NCBI GenBank assembly: GCA_039707465.1
Contig: CM077644.1
Coordinates: 187,041,462 to 187,105,461, forward strand
Source: Rhabdophis nuchalis
Taxonomy: Eukaryota; Chordata; Lepidosauria; Squamata; Natricidae
Direction of reading: 5' to 3'
DNA: 64,000 nucleotides
The stretch's first letter is position 1, and the number at the start of each line of letters is the position of its first letter. The notes under the pieces were generated by a model that saw only the letters and a list, made by a program, of their open reading frames with translations, did not search any database and had not been told where the DNA came from. A program made the translations under genes and the position numbers. Positions 34,192-46,330 of this stretch are shown one piece after another.

Positions 34192-35025
34192 AATAATAAT
34201 AATAATAAAGCTGAATTTATTAACCGCTCCCTCTCCCCACAGGGACTCGGGGCGGTGCACAGGGAGAATAAAAACCATAAATATACAAAAATACATACAA
34301 TTTAAAACAGATTAAACAAACTCCTGTGCTAAAATCCCATTAACTAAAAATCCCCACTCAATATACATAAACAATTAAAAAACCCATAGAGAGAGAGACT
34401 ACCCTAGGCCGGCCAGGCGGAAAAGATGTGTCTTTAGTTTCAGGCGGAAGGAGCGGAGGTCCGTGGTCGTTCTAATATCGGGGGGAAGGTCGTTCCAGAG
34501 GGCCGGGCCCGCCACAGAGAGAGCCCTTCCCCTGGGCGTCGCCCGCTGACAAAGTCTAGTGGACGGCACCCGGAGAAGTCCCTCTCTGTGGGAGCGAATC
34601 GGCCGTGAGGATGTGTGAGGCAGTATCCGATCCCGCAGGTAGCTAGGTCCCGAGCCATGGAGCGCTTTAAAGATGATAACCAACATCTTGAAGCGCACCC
34701 GGAAGACGACAGGCAGCCAGTGCAGCTCGCGCAAGAGCGGTGTTACATGGGTAAACCTAGTGGTTCCCATAATTGCTCGCGCGGCTGCATTCTGAACTAA
34801 CTGAAGCCTCCGGGTGCACCTCAAGGGGAGCCCCATGTAGAGGGAGTTACAGTAGTCCAGTCGGGATGTCACGAGGGCATGAGTGACTGTGCGAAGGGCG
34901 TCCCGATCCAATAGGGGGCGCAATTGGCGAACCAGGCGAACCTGGTAAAACGCCCTCCTGGCCACGGCTGTCACTTGCTCTTCCATAGACAGCCGGGTAT
35001 CCAGGAAGACTCCCAAATTTCGCGC
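34192..35025 (-). mobile_element. L2 LINE 3' fragment nested in MITE-A
   Basis: Antisense L2: an (AAT)n tail at 34192, the 3' UTR ('gggactcggggcggtgcac'), then an uninterrupted ORF2 C-terminal frame of about 205 codons on the minus strand (from RNLGVFLDTRLSMEEQVTAV to LKTHLFRLAGLG). 5'-truncated just downstream of the catalytic reverse transcriptase motifs. Confidence 0.9.
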
Positions 35026-35112
35026 CAAGCATCTGAATTTTAATCGCATGACCTCCAAGATGCTGCAATGATCATGTGAAAAATGATCATAAGTCACTTT
35101 TTTCAGTGCCAT
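34399..35112 (-). pseudogene. Chimeric MITE-A / L2 ORF2 C-terminal reading frame
   Basis: An open frame of 237 codons. The first 30 or so codons, including the ATG at 35112, come from MITE-A (minus strand, MALKKVTYDHFSHDHC...). The remainder is the L2 ORF2 C-terminal region in its native frame, up to its normal stop. It lacks endonuclease and the YADD active site, so it cannot act as a reverse transcriptase. Probably not a gene, but an unbroken chimera. Confidence 0.5.
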
Positions 35113-35164
35113 TGTAACTTAGCACTAGACCAATAATCAAGAAGCAAACAATATCTTAATCAAG

Positions 35165-35255
35165 AAGCTACCAACTCAGGTTCAAGCAACCTTAACAAAT
35201 TTCTTGTGTGTCCAATCACACTTGGCCAATAAAGAATTTTATTCTATTCTAACAA
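35165..35255 (+). mobile_element. CR1 LINE 3' tail (snake type)
   Basis: Contains tgtgtccaatcacacttgg, ccaataaagaattttattct and a short ATTCT tail, the typical end of snake CR1 copies as remembered. Confidence 0.75.
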
Positions 35256-36990
35256 TAAATAATAGACATATCAAGGAACAACTAAGACCACACCCACTAG
35301 TACTCACAGGGGAACCATTAGTATATAAAATGAGAGCAAACTCCATAACCTTCTAGGACTGATGATGTTATTTTATTTGGTAGTGAAACATCTGCAAGAA
35401 ACAAGCAACCTAGAAAGCACCAAGGGCCCCCACAATTCAATCCCGAGCTACAAATATTCTCTTCCATCAATATAGAAGTATATTCAGAAGTATATAAAAT
35501 GCTCATCAGGGGAAGCCAGATGTACACGAAATGTCAGCGTTCTGGAAAACCCCAACCCCAATGAAAAACTCCAAAACAGGCATTTTCTCAAAGCTCCCAT
35601 TTATTAGAGTATGCAGGCACATCTGGGAAAACCCGAATCTGAGATTTCCGGGCTTTCCCTCAGTAAGTCAAAGGTCCAACCCCATGCCCTGCACCCATCA
35701 GTCCATTGCCTCATCCAATCCCAATCCATCTCAATTCGAGACATCACTTCAAACACTCCTCCTCCAACTGCAGGAATACCATGACTTGACTGAAAAGAAG
35801 AATGCTATTATGTTTAACTACATTCCCTCTACTAAATCCCCCTCCTATTTTCTCAAGCACAAGTATGTGGCAGCGTGGAAGCTTCCGGTATTAATATGGC
35901 TTTCAAAGCTGACATGAAACTTGCTCCTTGTCTCTCAGCTTTCTGCATTGAATATTAAAATTTTAAAGTATTTTCAACTTCTGTTTGTTTGAAAATAAAT
36001 GGAAATATCTATTCATTTATAATGGTATAGTGATATTTTCTGATGTGAAGGTCATCTTGCCTGATTTTGAGATTTCTTCCTTCCTTTCTCAGGGTTACTA
36101 GTAGTAGCCAATGCCAGCAGTTCAATCCTCAGATAAGACGGGAGAACAGAGAGTTGGATTCTCCCAGAAGTCTTCTCTATTGTACTTCATTTGATCTGGC
36201 AATTATGACTAATATCATCTTCCAATAAAAAAATGAAAGATACACTATTTTTTATCATATTTCCTGTACAAAATTTTAATGTGTTTAAAACATAAATAGC
36301 CTGAACATGTTTACTTCAAACTAGACTAAATTTCTTTCCAGTTTCTTGCTTTGGCAATGTTGGTTCATAATTTCAGTCACAGGGAACAGTTGAGAAAGGC
36401 TGCCATATTCAATAACCATTTTGGTTTTATTTTTTGTGAACAAACTGGAAACTTATTTAGGAAGCTGCTGGTGATAACTTTGAAAAATGCCTTTGGTCCA
36501 CCTGGAGCAATTTTGTAGAGATACCAGCCAAGTTCTGTTTCCTTTTAACTCTTGCCCTCCGAAGGCACCTGGAGGATTAATTAGGTGAATTATATGGGAC
36601 AAAAAATGTAAAATAACTAAGTCTTTCACTTTGATTTTTTTTAAATTCTCCATGTTTACAATTTCCCTTAAACGGTAAAATAAATTGAACCTTTGAAACT
36701 GGGTGCTCTAGTTTCTATGACAACAGAAAAATTAGCAGAAGTTTCAACACTGCTAAGTACAAAACTTGACACCCACACAGAGCATTGCCAGAATATGTAC
36801 AGGCCCCTCATTCAGTTTGATGTTTCCAAGTATTTGTATCCTCTTTTGCTCCCACACATTTCCCCTTCTTTTCCATGTCACATAAAGATTTTTCAATCCT
36901 TTAAAAATTATTTGTTCCTATTTTATAATTTCTCTAAAATCTATGTCCATATTCCTAAATAAGGTTAGATTATTTTTCCATTACAACAAT
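35256..36990. other. Intronic unique sequence
   Basis: A 128-codon plus-strand frame at 35531-35917 has no recognised motif. No repeat ends were identified. Confidence 0.35.
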
Positions 36991-36999
36991 TCACTTATG

Positions 37000-37342
37000 A
37001 TGTTCAAAATTAGAATTGCACTGAAGTGGCTTTTTACCATTTTCACACATGACCTTTGTAGTAGCCCCATGATCATGTGATCAAAATTCTGATTCATACT
37101 TATAACCGTTGTTGTTTCCCAATGTCATGTCATCACCTTTTGCAACCTTTCTGACAAGCGAAGTCAATGGGAAACCCCATATTCACTTAAGACCAGAGTT
37201 ACTAGCTTATCAACTGCAGTGATTCACTTAACAACTATGTCAAGAAAAGTAAAATGGGGAAAAACTCACTTCACAAATATCTCACTTAACAACAGAAATG
37301 TTGGCCTCAGTTGTGGTCATAAGTCGGGGACTACCTGTATAG
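37000..37342 (-). mobile_element. MITE-A copy, antisense
   Basis: Contains gtgattcacttaacaacta, aagtaaaatggggaaaaactc and the terminus taagtcggggactacctgta. Diverged but almost complete. Confidence 0.75.
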
Positions 37343-38117
37343 ATGTTTCCACATGACCTTATCACCACTTTTCCCAGCTTAGATCTGTGAATCCATTCTC
37401 TATTTTTTAGTTAAACCTTCAACTTTCTTCAGGTACCTTTCATAGTATTCTATCATTACTTATCTGGTATAAAATCAGAATACAGCATTAACTCCATCCA
37501 CAAGAATTGCTTACCAATGACACACCCTCACTGGAATATTGAAGTAGGAAATACATTTGGTGGAAATGTGTCTCACAGAAATCCTCTTTTCTGCCCTAGG
37601 TTTACAATATATCTCAAGGACACTTTCCCTTTTTTTGTCCTGAAACACTCAGTGATAGTAAATATAGGAAGAATATTAATTACAAATCTATTTTGAGTTA
37701 CATCACACTGACCTTGGTAAGTGATGCTGAACTGGACCTCAGAAATGGATATTGTTTATCTAAACCACACAATTTCTTTCTTTTCAGCTAGCTCAGCAGA
37801 CCATCATCTTAGCACTCTTTTAAAGTGCCAAGATTGTAAATAATGCAATCTGTAAACTATGTTTCTAATGTACCATTATATGATATGATATATATGTTAT
37901 TTTATTCATCACATAATACTGCCAACAATTTCAAGCCAAAATATGGTACAGTTTTTGATTACTGTAAAATCTATGATGTGAGGCACCAGTAGGTAGCCTG
38001 GTGGTTTACAGATATTTTGGACTGTAATTCATGTAAACCGTGAAAACTATCCATGTTGGTTGGTGTTCTTGGACGTGTAATTTAAATCTGAATTTCACTA
38101 CCCTTCCTATAGCAAAT
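37343..38117. other. Intronic unique sequence
   Basis: Nothing recognised. Confidence 0.3.
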
Positions 38118-38125
38118 CTTCCCAC

Positions 38126-38544
38126 CAGTGGTAGGATTAAAACATTTTTACTGCCGGTTCTTTGGGCGTGGCTTGGTGGGCGTTACAGGGCAAGGATACT
38201 GTAAAAACTCCACTTCCACCTCACTCTAGAGCAGGGGTCTCCAACCTTTGCAACTTTACGTCTGAAGGACTTCAGCTCCCAGAATTCTCCAGCCAGCTTT
38301 GCTGGCTGGAGAATTCTGGGAGCTGAAGTCCTTCAGACGTAAAGTTGCAAAGGTTGGAGACCCCTGTTCTACAGGAATGTTACTGCAGAATCCTTATTCC
38401 CTCACTATCAGCTGGAACTCGGGAAGCAGAGAATAGATGAGGACGGGGCCAGTCAGAGGTGTTATTTACCGGTTCTCTGAACTACTCAAAATTTCCGCTA
38501 CCAGTTCTCCAGAACTGGTCAGGACCTGCTGAATGCCACCTCTG
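38126..38544. mobile_element. hAT-type element (CAGTGGTGGG family), TSD cttcccac
   Basis: The ends are cagtggtaggattaaaac and gctgaatgccacctctg, with a perfect 8-bp duplication cttcccac at 38118-38125 and 38545-38552. A palindromic hAT MITE (38232-38366) is inserted inside it. Confidence 0.85.
38232..38366. mobile_element. Palindromic hAT MITE nested in another hAT element
   Basis: The arms start caggggtctccaacctttgc and mirror almost perfectly. Flanking 8-mers ctctagag and ttctacag agree at six of eight positions. An inner palindrome, agccagctttgctggct, forms the loop. Confidence 0.85.
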
Positions 38545-38552
38545 CTTCCCAC

Positions 38553-39960
38553 CCAAATTGATGTTTGTAAAACATGGGTTGTTGTAAAAGATACAGATTG
38601 GGAACTGCTTAGCATGGAATTATAGAAATTTCTCAGCCATTCTAGGCTGCTTGTTACAAAATAGTTAAGTGTTATTATTAGGTGTTATTCTTCAAAATGA
38701 TGTAAAAAATAATAGAATTGAGGGAATCCAATGTTTAAGGATAGAATTTTAGACACTGCAACTCAAGTTGTTTGAAAGCAGTCTCAGAGACCAAATGAGA
38801 AATGCTCTAATGTTCGAAAAACAGTCTTAAGTGTCTAAATGATTAGAAATGTTACCTTTAAGTAAAATATGGTAATTTATAAGTAATTTCAGCTGTTGTT
38901 CAATGATATAGGTACAGGAGAGATAGCAAACCCTGTTTTTCACTTGCTGTCTTTCTTGGAAGTAACACAGGAAATATTTGGAGAGAGGTCAAATAACATG
39001 ATGAAATGTTACAACTCCATGTCAGGATATGTGTCGGTACTTACAATGTGAAGCCCTTCCTATTCAGCTAAATAAATGTCACTTCCAATTGCGAAGAGGA
39101 AAAAGAAGCAAAGAGCTGGCCTTGCATTCACAGGAAACGTATGGCTAAAATTTAATCTAACCCAGAAACTGCCTCTCCATACTTCTTCTCCATGTATGCA
39201 ATAAGCTTTTAAAGGGAATCACTTAGCTGATTGTAAAAGTCACTTCTAGGTGCACAAATAGAGCAGTGGAATGTTACTCCCTGCCCACCTTGTATTGCCT
39301 ACAAACAATCTTGCCGAGACACATTATTTATGATCTACACAATTCAAGCAGATATAGCATATCAGGGATTCCTATCAGGGTTCACATTTAGGATTTGAAA
39401 GCATAATGTGGCTACGCTTACAAAATGGATATTATACTGGATATATCCCAAGGTAACCTGGGATACTATCAGCCAATATTTGATCAGTTTGCCTTCAAAT
39501 GTTTAGAGATGCATTAGAGTATCAGATTCAGAAAGCCTCACTTAAGGCCCTTTGCTTTGAACCTCTTTAAATAACTGATCAGTTTAATCTTCTCCCTTGA
39601 TAACATAATAGTAGTATTGCACAGTAGTCACGTTTAACAGGTAAAACACCATGTAACATTTATTAGAGAATAACCAGATGCCTAATAGGCTCAGATAATA
39701 CCTATGAAACTCAGGTGTTCTCTACAATCATCAAAATACATTATTTTCAGAGAGGCAATCATAATCCTGTCAATTTTGATTGCAAACTAAGACTTCACAA
39801 ATTAATAAACTCAGAATAAGAAACTCTCTACAGTTATTTCATTTGACAAAAGCACTGAGAGGAAAAAAACCACTTCATTGTGCCGAAGGTTGAAAATTAG
39901 CTTTCTGTATGAGATGCTAGCCATACTAGAATTAATTACAAACTGCTATAAGAACTATAT
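38553..39960. other. Intronic unique sequence
   Basis: No gene or repeat end recognised. Confidence 0.35.
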
Positions 39961-39973
39961 ACAGGTAGTCCTT

Positions 39974-40246
39974 GTTTATTTATTTATTATGATTTTTATT
40001 TTTCGTATTTGTATCCTGCACCCATCTCCCACCAGGGGACCCGGGGCGGTGCACAGGAAAATTAAAAACATAGATATACAAATATACAAAATACAAAAAC
40101 CTATTAAAACTATATTAAACCCCATCCTGCGCTAAAACCTCATTAAAACCCCCAAAATTAAAACATTGAACACTAAAAGCCAGTTCAGAGTCGGGTAGTT
40201 CATGCCAGGCCAGCTAGATGAAAAAAGTGCGTTTTAGGCGCATTTA
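39974..40246 (-). mobile_element. L2 LINE 3' UTR fragment, antisense, inside a MITE remnant
   Basis: A (TTTA)n tail, then 'ccaggggacccggggcggtg', then the antisense end of ORF2 ('ccaggccagctagatg'). To its left is acaggtagtcctt, a MITE start, and to its right is 'agtgaccatttgcaattatg', a MITE-like body, so it appears to sit inside a TIR element. Confidence 0.7.
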
Positions 40247-40400
40247 GGTGCGTTTAGTGACTGTCTTGGATAGTGACCATTTGCAATTATGATGGTGATA
40301 AAAAAAAAGTAAGCTTGTGATCAATGGTCACATGTATGACCTTTGCATCTTTCTCTCAGTCACATATTCACCATTATAATCAGTAAGTATACACTGCTCT
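40247..40400. mobile_element. MITE-B-like remnant
   Basis: 'MITE-B' is used for a second repeat with 'tagtcctcatttagcaacc' type ends and trinucleotide-like 'gttgctaag' motifs. This stretch (gtgactgtcttggatagtga, ggtcacatgtatgacc) is a degraded copy. Confidence 0.4.
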
Positions 40401-40804
40401 GTCTTATCAGATTCCCACCCTCTCACCCTCCCCCACCACTAGTGGAGACATTACTTAAATTACAGGCTCTCTTTCTGAACTGCTTTTCACTGCAGTTCAA
40501 AGCCTAAAAAGTGCTAAAATTGTCTGTTGAATGAACAACAGACAAGTGAAGCTGGGCAAAGCAAAGTCTTCAGCTGGCCAGCTATCACAGCCAGACCCAT
40601 GAACCCATGAGCAATAGGACTGGTCACTGAAATTTGGCAATGAATTTTTTTTTTTTTTGTATTTAAAATATTTATTCTTCAGGAACAATGCTTTGAAAGG
40701 GTGGAGTTAAGTTGTAATATAGTTAAAAGTTTTTTTGTTTCTTATATGTTAATGTTTTGCTTTTACATAAGGCTTTTTCATTTACTTAGATGTCAACCAA
40801 TAAA

Positions 40805-41215
40805 GGTAGACCTCCTGTAATGTCTACTTATTCCGCGACTGTACAAAATTGTGGATGGTGCTAAATGAGGAGTACTTATGATGGGTCCTTGTAGCTGCGG
40901 TTGTCGCAATGTTCCCACAGTCACCATTGTGATTTGGATGCTCGTTGACTATTCACAATTACATCACAGCATCCTGGGGTCACATGATCACATTTGTGAT
41001 CTTCACTGCTGGCTTTGACTAGCAAAGTCAACGGGGAAGGCAACAGGTCACAAATACTGATCATGTAACTGTGGGCTGCGGCTATGGGATTTGCCAGCAA
41101 CAGCAATGCGGGTGCCGAACTGCAAGTTGATGGGGTCATGAAACGCTACACTTTGTGACTTTGTTGCTCAGTGCTGGAATTCCCAGTCCCAATTACATTG
41201 ATACTAGACTACCTG
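40805..41215. mobile_element. MITE-B copy
   Basis: Runs from aggtagacctcctgtaatg to ctagactacctgcatc, with ggtcacatgatcacatttgtg, ttgactagcaaagtcaacgg and ttgttgctcagtgctgga inside. The ends are weak inverted copies. No transposase. Confidence 0.55.
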
Positions 41216-41788
41216 CATCTGATACTACTGTATACAAATGCTTCATTAAGGAGCGGTTTCCATAAAAGTTAAGCATAGAAAGTGGTAATTTTGAGCCTCA
41301 GCATATGTTAAGATCCTTTCTGAATATTTCTTTCAGTTGCCTACTTTTATATAAGAAAAAACAAACAAATTTAAAATGGTTTCAAATGAAACTTGAATAG
41401 AAATGCATTTAATTTTCAACAGTTCTCTAAAAGACTTTTGAAATTAAGATGTTTTCTTCTATATAAAGAAAAAAAAGAAAAAGTCATGTGACTTTTGAAG
41501 CAAGGATCATAAATGTGTGCCAAGTAGTCATCTTATTATTGAAATTAAGTATATTTATGACTATCAAATAACATGGCCATTTACTGGTCATTTATGAGTA
41601 AACACTGTTTTGCTTCATAAATGTCATCTTTGAACTAGTAAAGTTCTGGGCACTGATCCACAGCCTAGTACACTAATTCTCTAGTTGACTGTGGCTCATC
41701 TTCACATATATGTTCCTCATGTGTACAAAGAGCCAAATAGAAATCCATTAATTGCACAATTTATCCTTCTCCTATTTTTGAGTAGATA

Positions 41789-43090
41789 CGAGGGTGATTC
41801 AATAAATAAGGTTAATTTTTCTGTGTAAGGACTTTTAATACAGATAGAAGCTTACTTTTTTATTTTTTGTGTTTTACTACTTTTTCACATGGATTTAATT
41901 TCTTTTGCAGATTACAAAAAAACCTTTGAGAGTTTTACCGATTAACAAAGATGGCCACCAAGAAGCATGCGCCAGGATTGAACAGCGGTCAGTTATCAAG
42001 TTTTTGGTTGCTGAAGGGTGCAAACCCGTTGAAATTCATAGGAGAATGTCAACTGTGTATGGTGCCACATGTTTCAGCCAAAACAATGTCTACAAGTGGG
42101 CTACATTGTTTAAAGAAGGACGGAGCAGTGTTGAGGATGAAGGCAGGCCTGGGAGGCCTACAGAAGTGAGGTCTCCTGAGGTGATCGAATCAGTCAATGA
42201 CCTCATTCAGTCTGACAGAAGGGTGACAGTGGATGACATTGCAAGGACTTTGAGGTTATCTGTTGGGACAGCACACAAAATTGTCCATGATGACCTTGGC
42301 TACTCGAAGGTCAGCTGCAGGTGGGTGCCAAAGATGCTTACTGCAGAGCACAAACAGAGGAGGGTCGAGTTGTCCCAGCAGTGTCTTTCCTGCTATGAGA
42401 AGGATGGTGATGAGTTTCTGAAGAATGTGGTCACATGTGACGAGTCATGGGTTTGGCACTATGAGTCTGAGTCTAAACGACAGTCCATGGAGTGGAAGCA
42501 CGTAGGCTCTCCAGTGAAGAAGAAGTTCAAGTCCCAGCGGTCCACTAGGAAGGTGATGCTCACCGTTTTTTGGGATATGCAAGGCCCAATCACCATTTCA
42601 TTCCTTGAAAAAGAAGCACTGTGAACAGTGCCAACTACTGTGAACTGCTGAGGCAGGTCAAGACAGACATAAAGAACAAATGCAGAGGTCATCAGTCAAA
42701 AGGTGTCATCTTGCATCATGACAACGCAAGGCCTCACACAGCAGTCCAAGTGGTGCAGACCATCAACGAGCTGGGCTGGGAACTGCTCCCTCATCCCCCT
42801 TATAGCTCAGACCTTGCCCCTTCCAACTTTCACCTGTTTGGTCCCTTGAAAGCGTTCACGAGAGGCACAAAGTTTGAAAGTGACGATGAAGTCAAAAGTG
42901 TTGTGAGTGACTGGCTGAGACATCAGTCTAAAGATTTTTACGCTGAGGGAATACAGAAGCCTGTGCACAGATGGGAAAAGTGTGTGACAGTGCTGGGAGA
43001 CTACGTTGAAAAATTTAAAAAAAGTAAGCTTCTATCTGTATTAAAAGTCCTTATACAGAAAGATTCACCTTATTTATTGAATCACCCTCG
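41789..43090 (+). mobile_element. Mariner transposon, 1302 bp, TA-flanked
   Basis: The ends cgagggtgattcaataaata and their mirror are flanked by TA (41787-41788 and 43091-43092). The inverted repeats stay alignable for about 68-70 bp with about three mismatches, up to 'agatagaagcttact', longer than the ~30 bp usual for mariners. The length matches a complete mariner. It encodes a broken transposase (next entry) and lies in the large CDC42SE2 intron. Confidence 0.92.
41951..43020 (+). pseudogene. Mariner transposase, frameshifted, DDN triad
   Basis: Mariner-family DNA transposase remnant. The start ATG is at 41951, but the frame shifts at about 41970-41980 into the frame carrying IEQRSVIKFLVAEG (first helix-turn-helix), then NVYKWATLFKEGRSSVEDEG and GRPTEV. 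A WVPxxL-type motif reads WVPKML. The first catalytic Asp is in VTCDESW (codon 42439). A second frameshift at about 42610-42620 moves the rest into another frame with LHHDNARPH (second Asp, codon 42720) and YSSDLAPSNFHLF. In the last motif mariners normally have Asp; here it is Asn (codon 42825), giving D,D,N. The TGA at 42622-42624 ends the first frame. It cannot make an active transposase. Confidence 0.9.
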
Positions 43091-43092
43091 TA

Positions 43093-45828
43093 TAATTATA
43101 CAGTACAAAATAAGCATATTGGCTACTGCATTGCAAATGTTTTAGGTTATAGTTTTTAGATAGTACAAATATTATATTTAACTGCAAACCAAAATTTTCA
43201 ATGATAGAGCAGCAGACTCGTTAGGAAAACACAAAGCTTTATGTAATTATTTAAAATAAAATTGTCTATGTGATTTAAATTACATAATACAATTTTCCTA
43301 ATCTTAATCTGTCAGATTGTATATGTAAAACTGTTAAAAGTTATAGACAGGATAACGGGAAGCTAGATTACCATGAGATAGCAGCAAAGACATATAGGGC
43401 ACTCATCTTCTTTTCAATGATCTTGTGGTAATCCAGATTTTTGCAGCCCTAGAGTAAATTATGACAGAGATAGCAGCGTCTCTTTCGTTTTTATCAGCCT
43501 GACTTTTCCATGGATAGTTTTCTGAATTTCAGATTCTGTTTGTAAGAGTTTCCACATATAATAGACCACAGGTCTTCTCTCCTTATGCTCTATTTGTCCA
43601 GGCAAGAAACCTTAACAGAGCCCTCACTGTTTTCCATAAATGGTTAAACATTTGATTTCTTTAAACTCTTGTTCTAATAGAAGATAATATCTAACATTTC
43701 ATGAATCTGAAATGCTTTTCCTATAAGCAAATTATAGGAACTGGAAACTGTAGTTAATCTATTTTTTAGCCCTTAAATTTACAGATGCAATTGCTTTTAG
43801 GATTTTCAGCTCATAGAAAAATAAATTTCAGCCTAGTGGAAAAAAATTAAGTTTGGGTCCAAAATGGTCCAAAATATGTCTATTGCTTCAAACTTGAGTA
43901 ATAACAATTGCTGATAAATTTACCATACAAACTGTTGTGGTTTGGTTAGCATGTTTCTCACACAACTTTCAATTCCTAAGGCTCCTAGCACAATATTGTT
44001 ACTCTGCCAAACTGATCTATAATTCAATTATAAATAGAACTTTATTCTTTATTCTTACTTTATTCAGATGAAGTTCCCCAACAATTCAATTCAAGCCGAG
44101 CACAAAAAAGATGAATTAATACACTATATTAATAATTACCGATATATAGTAAATATTTAATACTTATTCTGTCCCATAATTGGTTTCAAAAGATGAATAA
44201 AACTCAAGAACTGTAACATATCTAGACCATTTCCAAACATTTCTTTGCTCTAGGGGGAATTTAATGTTTCAATCATCAGCTTGACAGAAGAAATTCAATT
44301 GGTTTAATTCATCAACTAGAAAAGGAGTGCAACAGAGTAAGATTTGCTCAAAGTGATTAGATAGGTGGTATAGACATATAATTTTAACAGGACAGCAGGG
44401 AGATAAAGAAGGAGCTGTTATCTGTCTAAAAATCCACCCCATCAACCTACACTGGCTATGGAACATTTGTAATGTGAGACAAAAAGGACAGCTCAGTTTT
44501 TGTTTGGATTTTCAGTTTGAACATCGAAGGACAAAAGATGATGAACTGCATAGATTGTACCAGAATAGGGAAGTCTTTGACCTCTTTAGTCATTTGAAGA
44601 AATCGGAGATATGACTGGGATTACTAAGAAAATACGTCAAGCACCTAATAATGAGAAAGGCCCATACATTTTTACAGCGATTCTTCTGGAGAGAGAGTTA
44701 AGCCGAGAGTTAATTGGCCTAACTTCTACAAATCAACAAAAGCCCTATGACAACATGAAGATATAAGGAGGCATTACCAATAGGCCCACAACATGTTGTT
44801 TGCTGTTGTGTTTTTTAAAAACTCCTTCATGATGTCATGAACGAAAAACAATACTCAGTGGATTCTAATCAACACAAAGGAAAATAATAATGATAATAAA
44901 ATAATAAAAAAGAATATAAATTTTGTTATCAAAAATGCTTATCAAGAGCAATTGTAAATTTACTACCTAGGAAGATGTGGCATTTTCCACAAATTCTTCC
45001 AGAAGCTTTTTAAATAAAACACCAGGAAAAAATTGGTTTTTTTCTAACTCACTACAATTATACTTTCTATAGAATATAAAAGAAGCAAAATATCACATTT
45101 TAGGCTTTTCTATGCTGGGTAGTTTTTGCACTTATCCAGGTTATTTTCCTAAGATCTCTCCAAGATAATGAAAAGATATTAGTCAAATCTATCATCATGT
45201 TCTCTCGGTACCCTAAAATGCAACTGGAGCTGCCATTGGACACTTACTCAACTCATTCAAAATACATTGGTATTTCTTAACCATGTATCTATCAGTCTCA
45301 AGTTTCAATTTGGCCTCTTTTTTATGCTTCTCATAATTGCGTGATGAAAGGTATAGACTCAAGAATAATTCTGTCTTTGTTCCCTTTTAGAATTTGGAAT
45401 CTTCACTTAGCAGATAACCATACTATTTTCCTTTCAATTTTTACGTACTTGAAAAATACTATACCTTAAAATCTTGTCTTTATTGTCACTGCATTCTTCA
45501 TCAAACTCAGTTCATTTTAGGTTTAATCTTTATTATAATCTCAACAACTCCACACTGTCCTTTTGTATTCTTCCATCGTGATTTTCTCTCTCTCTTTCTT
45601 CCTTTATTTTCAGATCTTCATTAAACATGGTGTAAACACATTGGCTTCTCCTGCTGTCTTTTCTTTTCTTTTCTTATTGTAATTATTTTCAATTATGCTA
45701 TTACCTTTTTTCAAAAAATCACTATCTTGAGCTTCTTCTCCTATTACCATCTTCTTGCATGGACTATAGTTGTTTTCCGCTTATTCTATGTTTTTCAAAC
45801 TCCAATGTAAGTATACAATGACAGTTTT
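43093..45828. other. Intronic unique sequence, 2.7 kb
   Basis: AT-rich. No exon, repeat end or RNA gene recognised. Confidence 0.35.
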
Positions 45829-45990
45829 CCCCTGTCCAGTTGTATCTGACTCTAGGGGGCAGTGCTTATCTTTATTTCTTAGTGGAGGAAGCCAGTGTTT
45901 TCTGAAGACCCTTTCCGTGATTCTGTAGACACAGAATCTTTGCCAAGGCAAAGAATTCTGTTACCTTCTCACCAAAGTGGTTCTTATTTA
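45829..45990 (-). mobile_element. Sauria-type SINE fragment, antisense
   Basis: 'tatctgactctagggggca', 'tgctta', 'cttctcaccaaagtggttc' and neighbours match the antisense of the SINE body at 2705-3004. Diverged and truncated. Confidence 0.6.
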
Positions 45991-46000
45991 TCTTCTCATT

Positions 46001-46146
46001 AGGAAATAGAAATATTAAGAGAAATTGACTATTTAACTAACATTTCTTGATTTTAGGGGTGAAATGAGAGTTTTAATTTCTCCTAAAATCAAGAAATAAT
46101 AATTACATGGTCAAGTTCTCTCAATATTTCAGTTACTTCTATTTCC
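46001..46146. repeat. Imperfect palindrome, about 146 bp
   Basis: Outer arms aggaaataga...aatattaagagaa (46001-46023) and their mirror (46115-46146, with about 10 extra bases), and inner arms tttcttgattttagg (about 46043-46057) with mirror cctaaaatcaagaaa (46082-46096). Possibly a small decayed MITE; no family recognised. Confidence 0.65.
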
Positions 46147-46154
46147 TTCCCTAT

Positions 46155-46330
46155 TACAGCTAGTCCTCAGTTAACAATCACTCTTTGATCAATTATTCAA
46201 AGTTATGAAAGTGCTTAATAAGTGTACTTACAACATTCCTTGAAGTTCCATCAGTGGAGTACAGATAGTCGTTAAGTTATAACCAAATAGAGCCTGCCCA
46301 TTATGGTTGTAAATTGTAACATTTATAAGA
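46155..46330. mobile_element. MITE-B-like fragment
   Basis: Starts ctagtcctcagttaacaatc and continues with 'gttgtaaattgtaac' type motifs. Degraded, with no clear right end. Confidence 0.4.

Larger units (their letters stand above)
34004..35128. mobile_element. MITE-A copy split by an antisense L2
   Basis: The left half, 34004-34191, has ccacaactgagccccaatc and agtgaatcactgcaattc. The right half, about 35024-35128, has gccaagcatctgaatttt and aagtcacttttttcagtgcc. In intact copies 'cagtt' is followed directly by 'gccaagc', and the L2 lies exactly at that junction. Confidence 0.8.
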
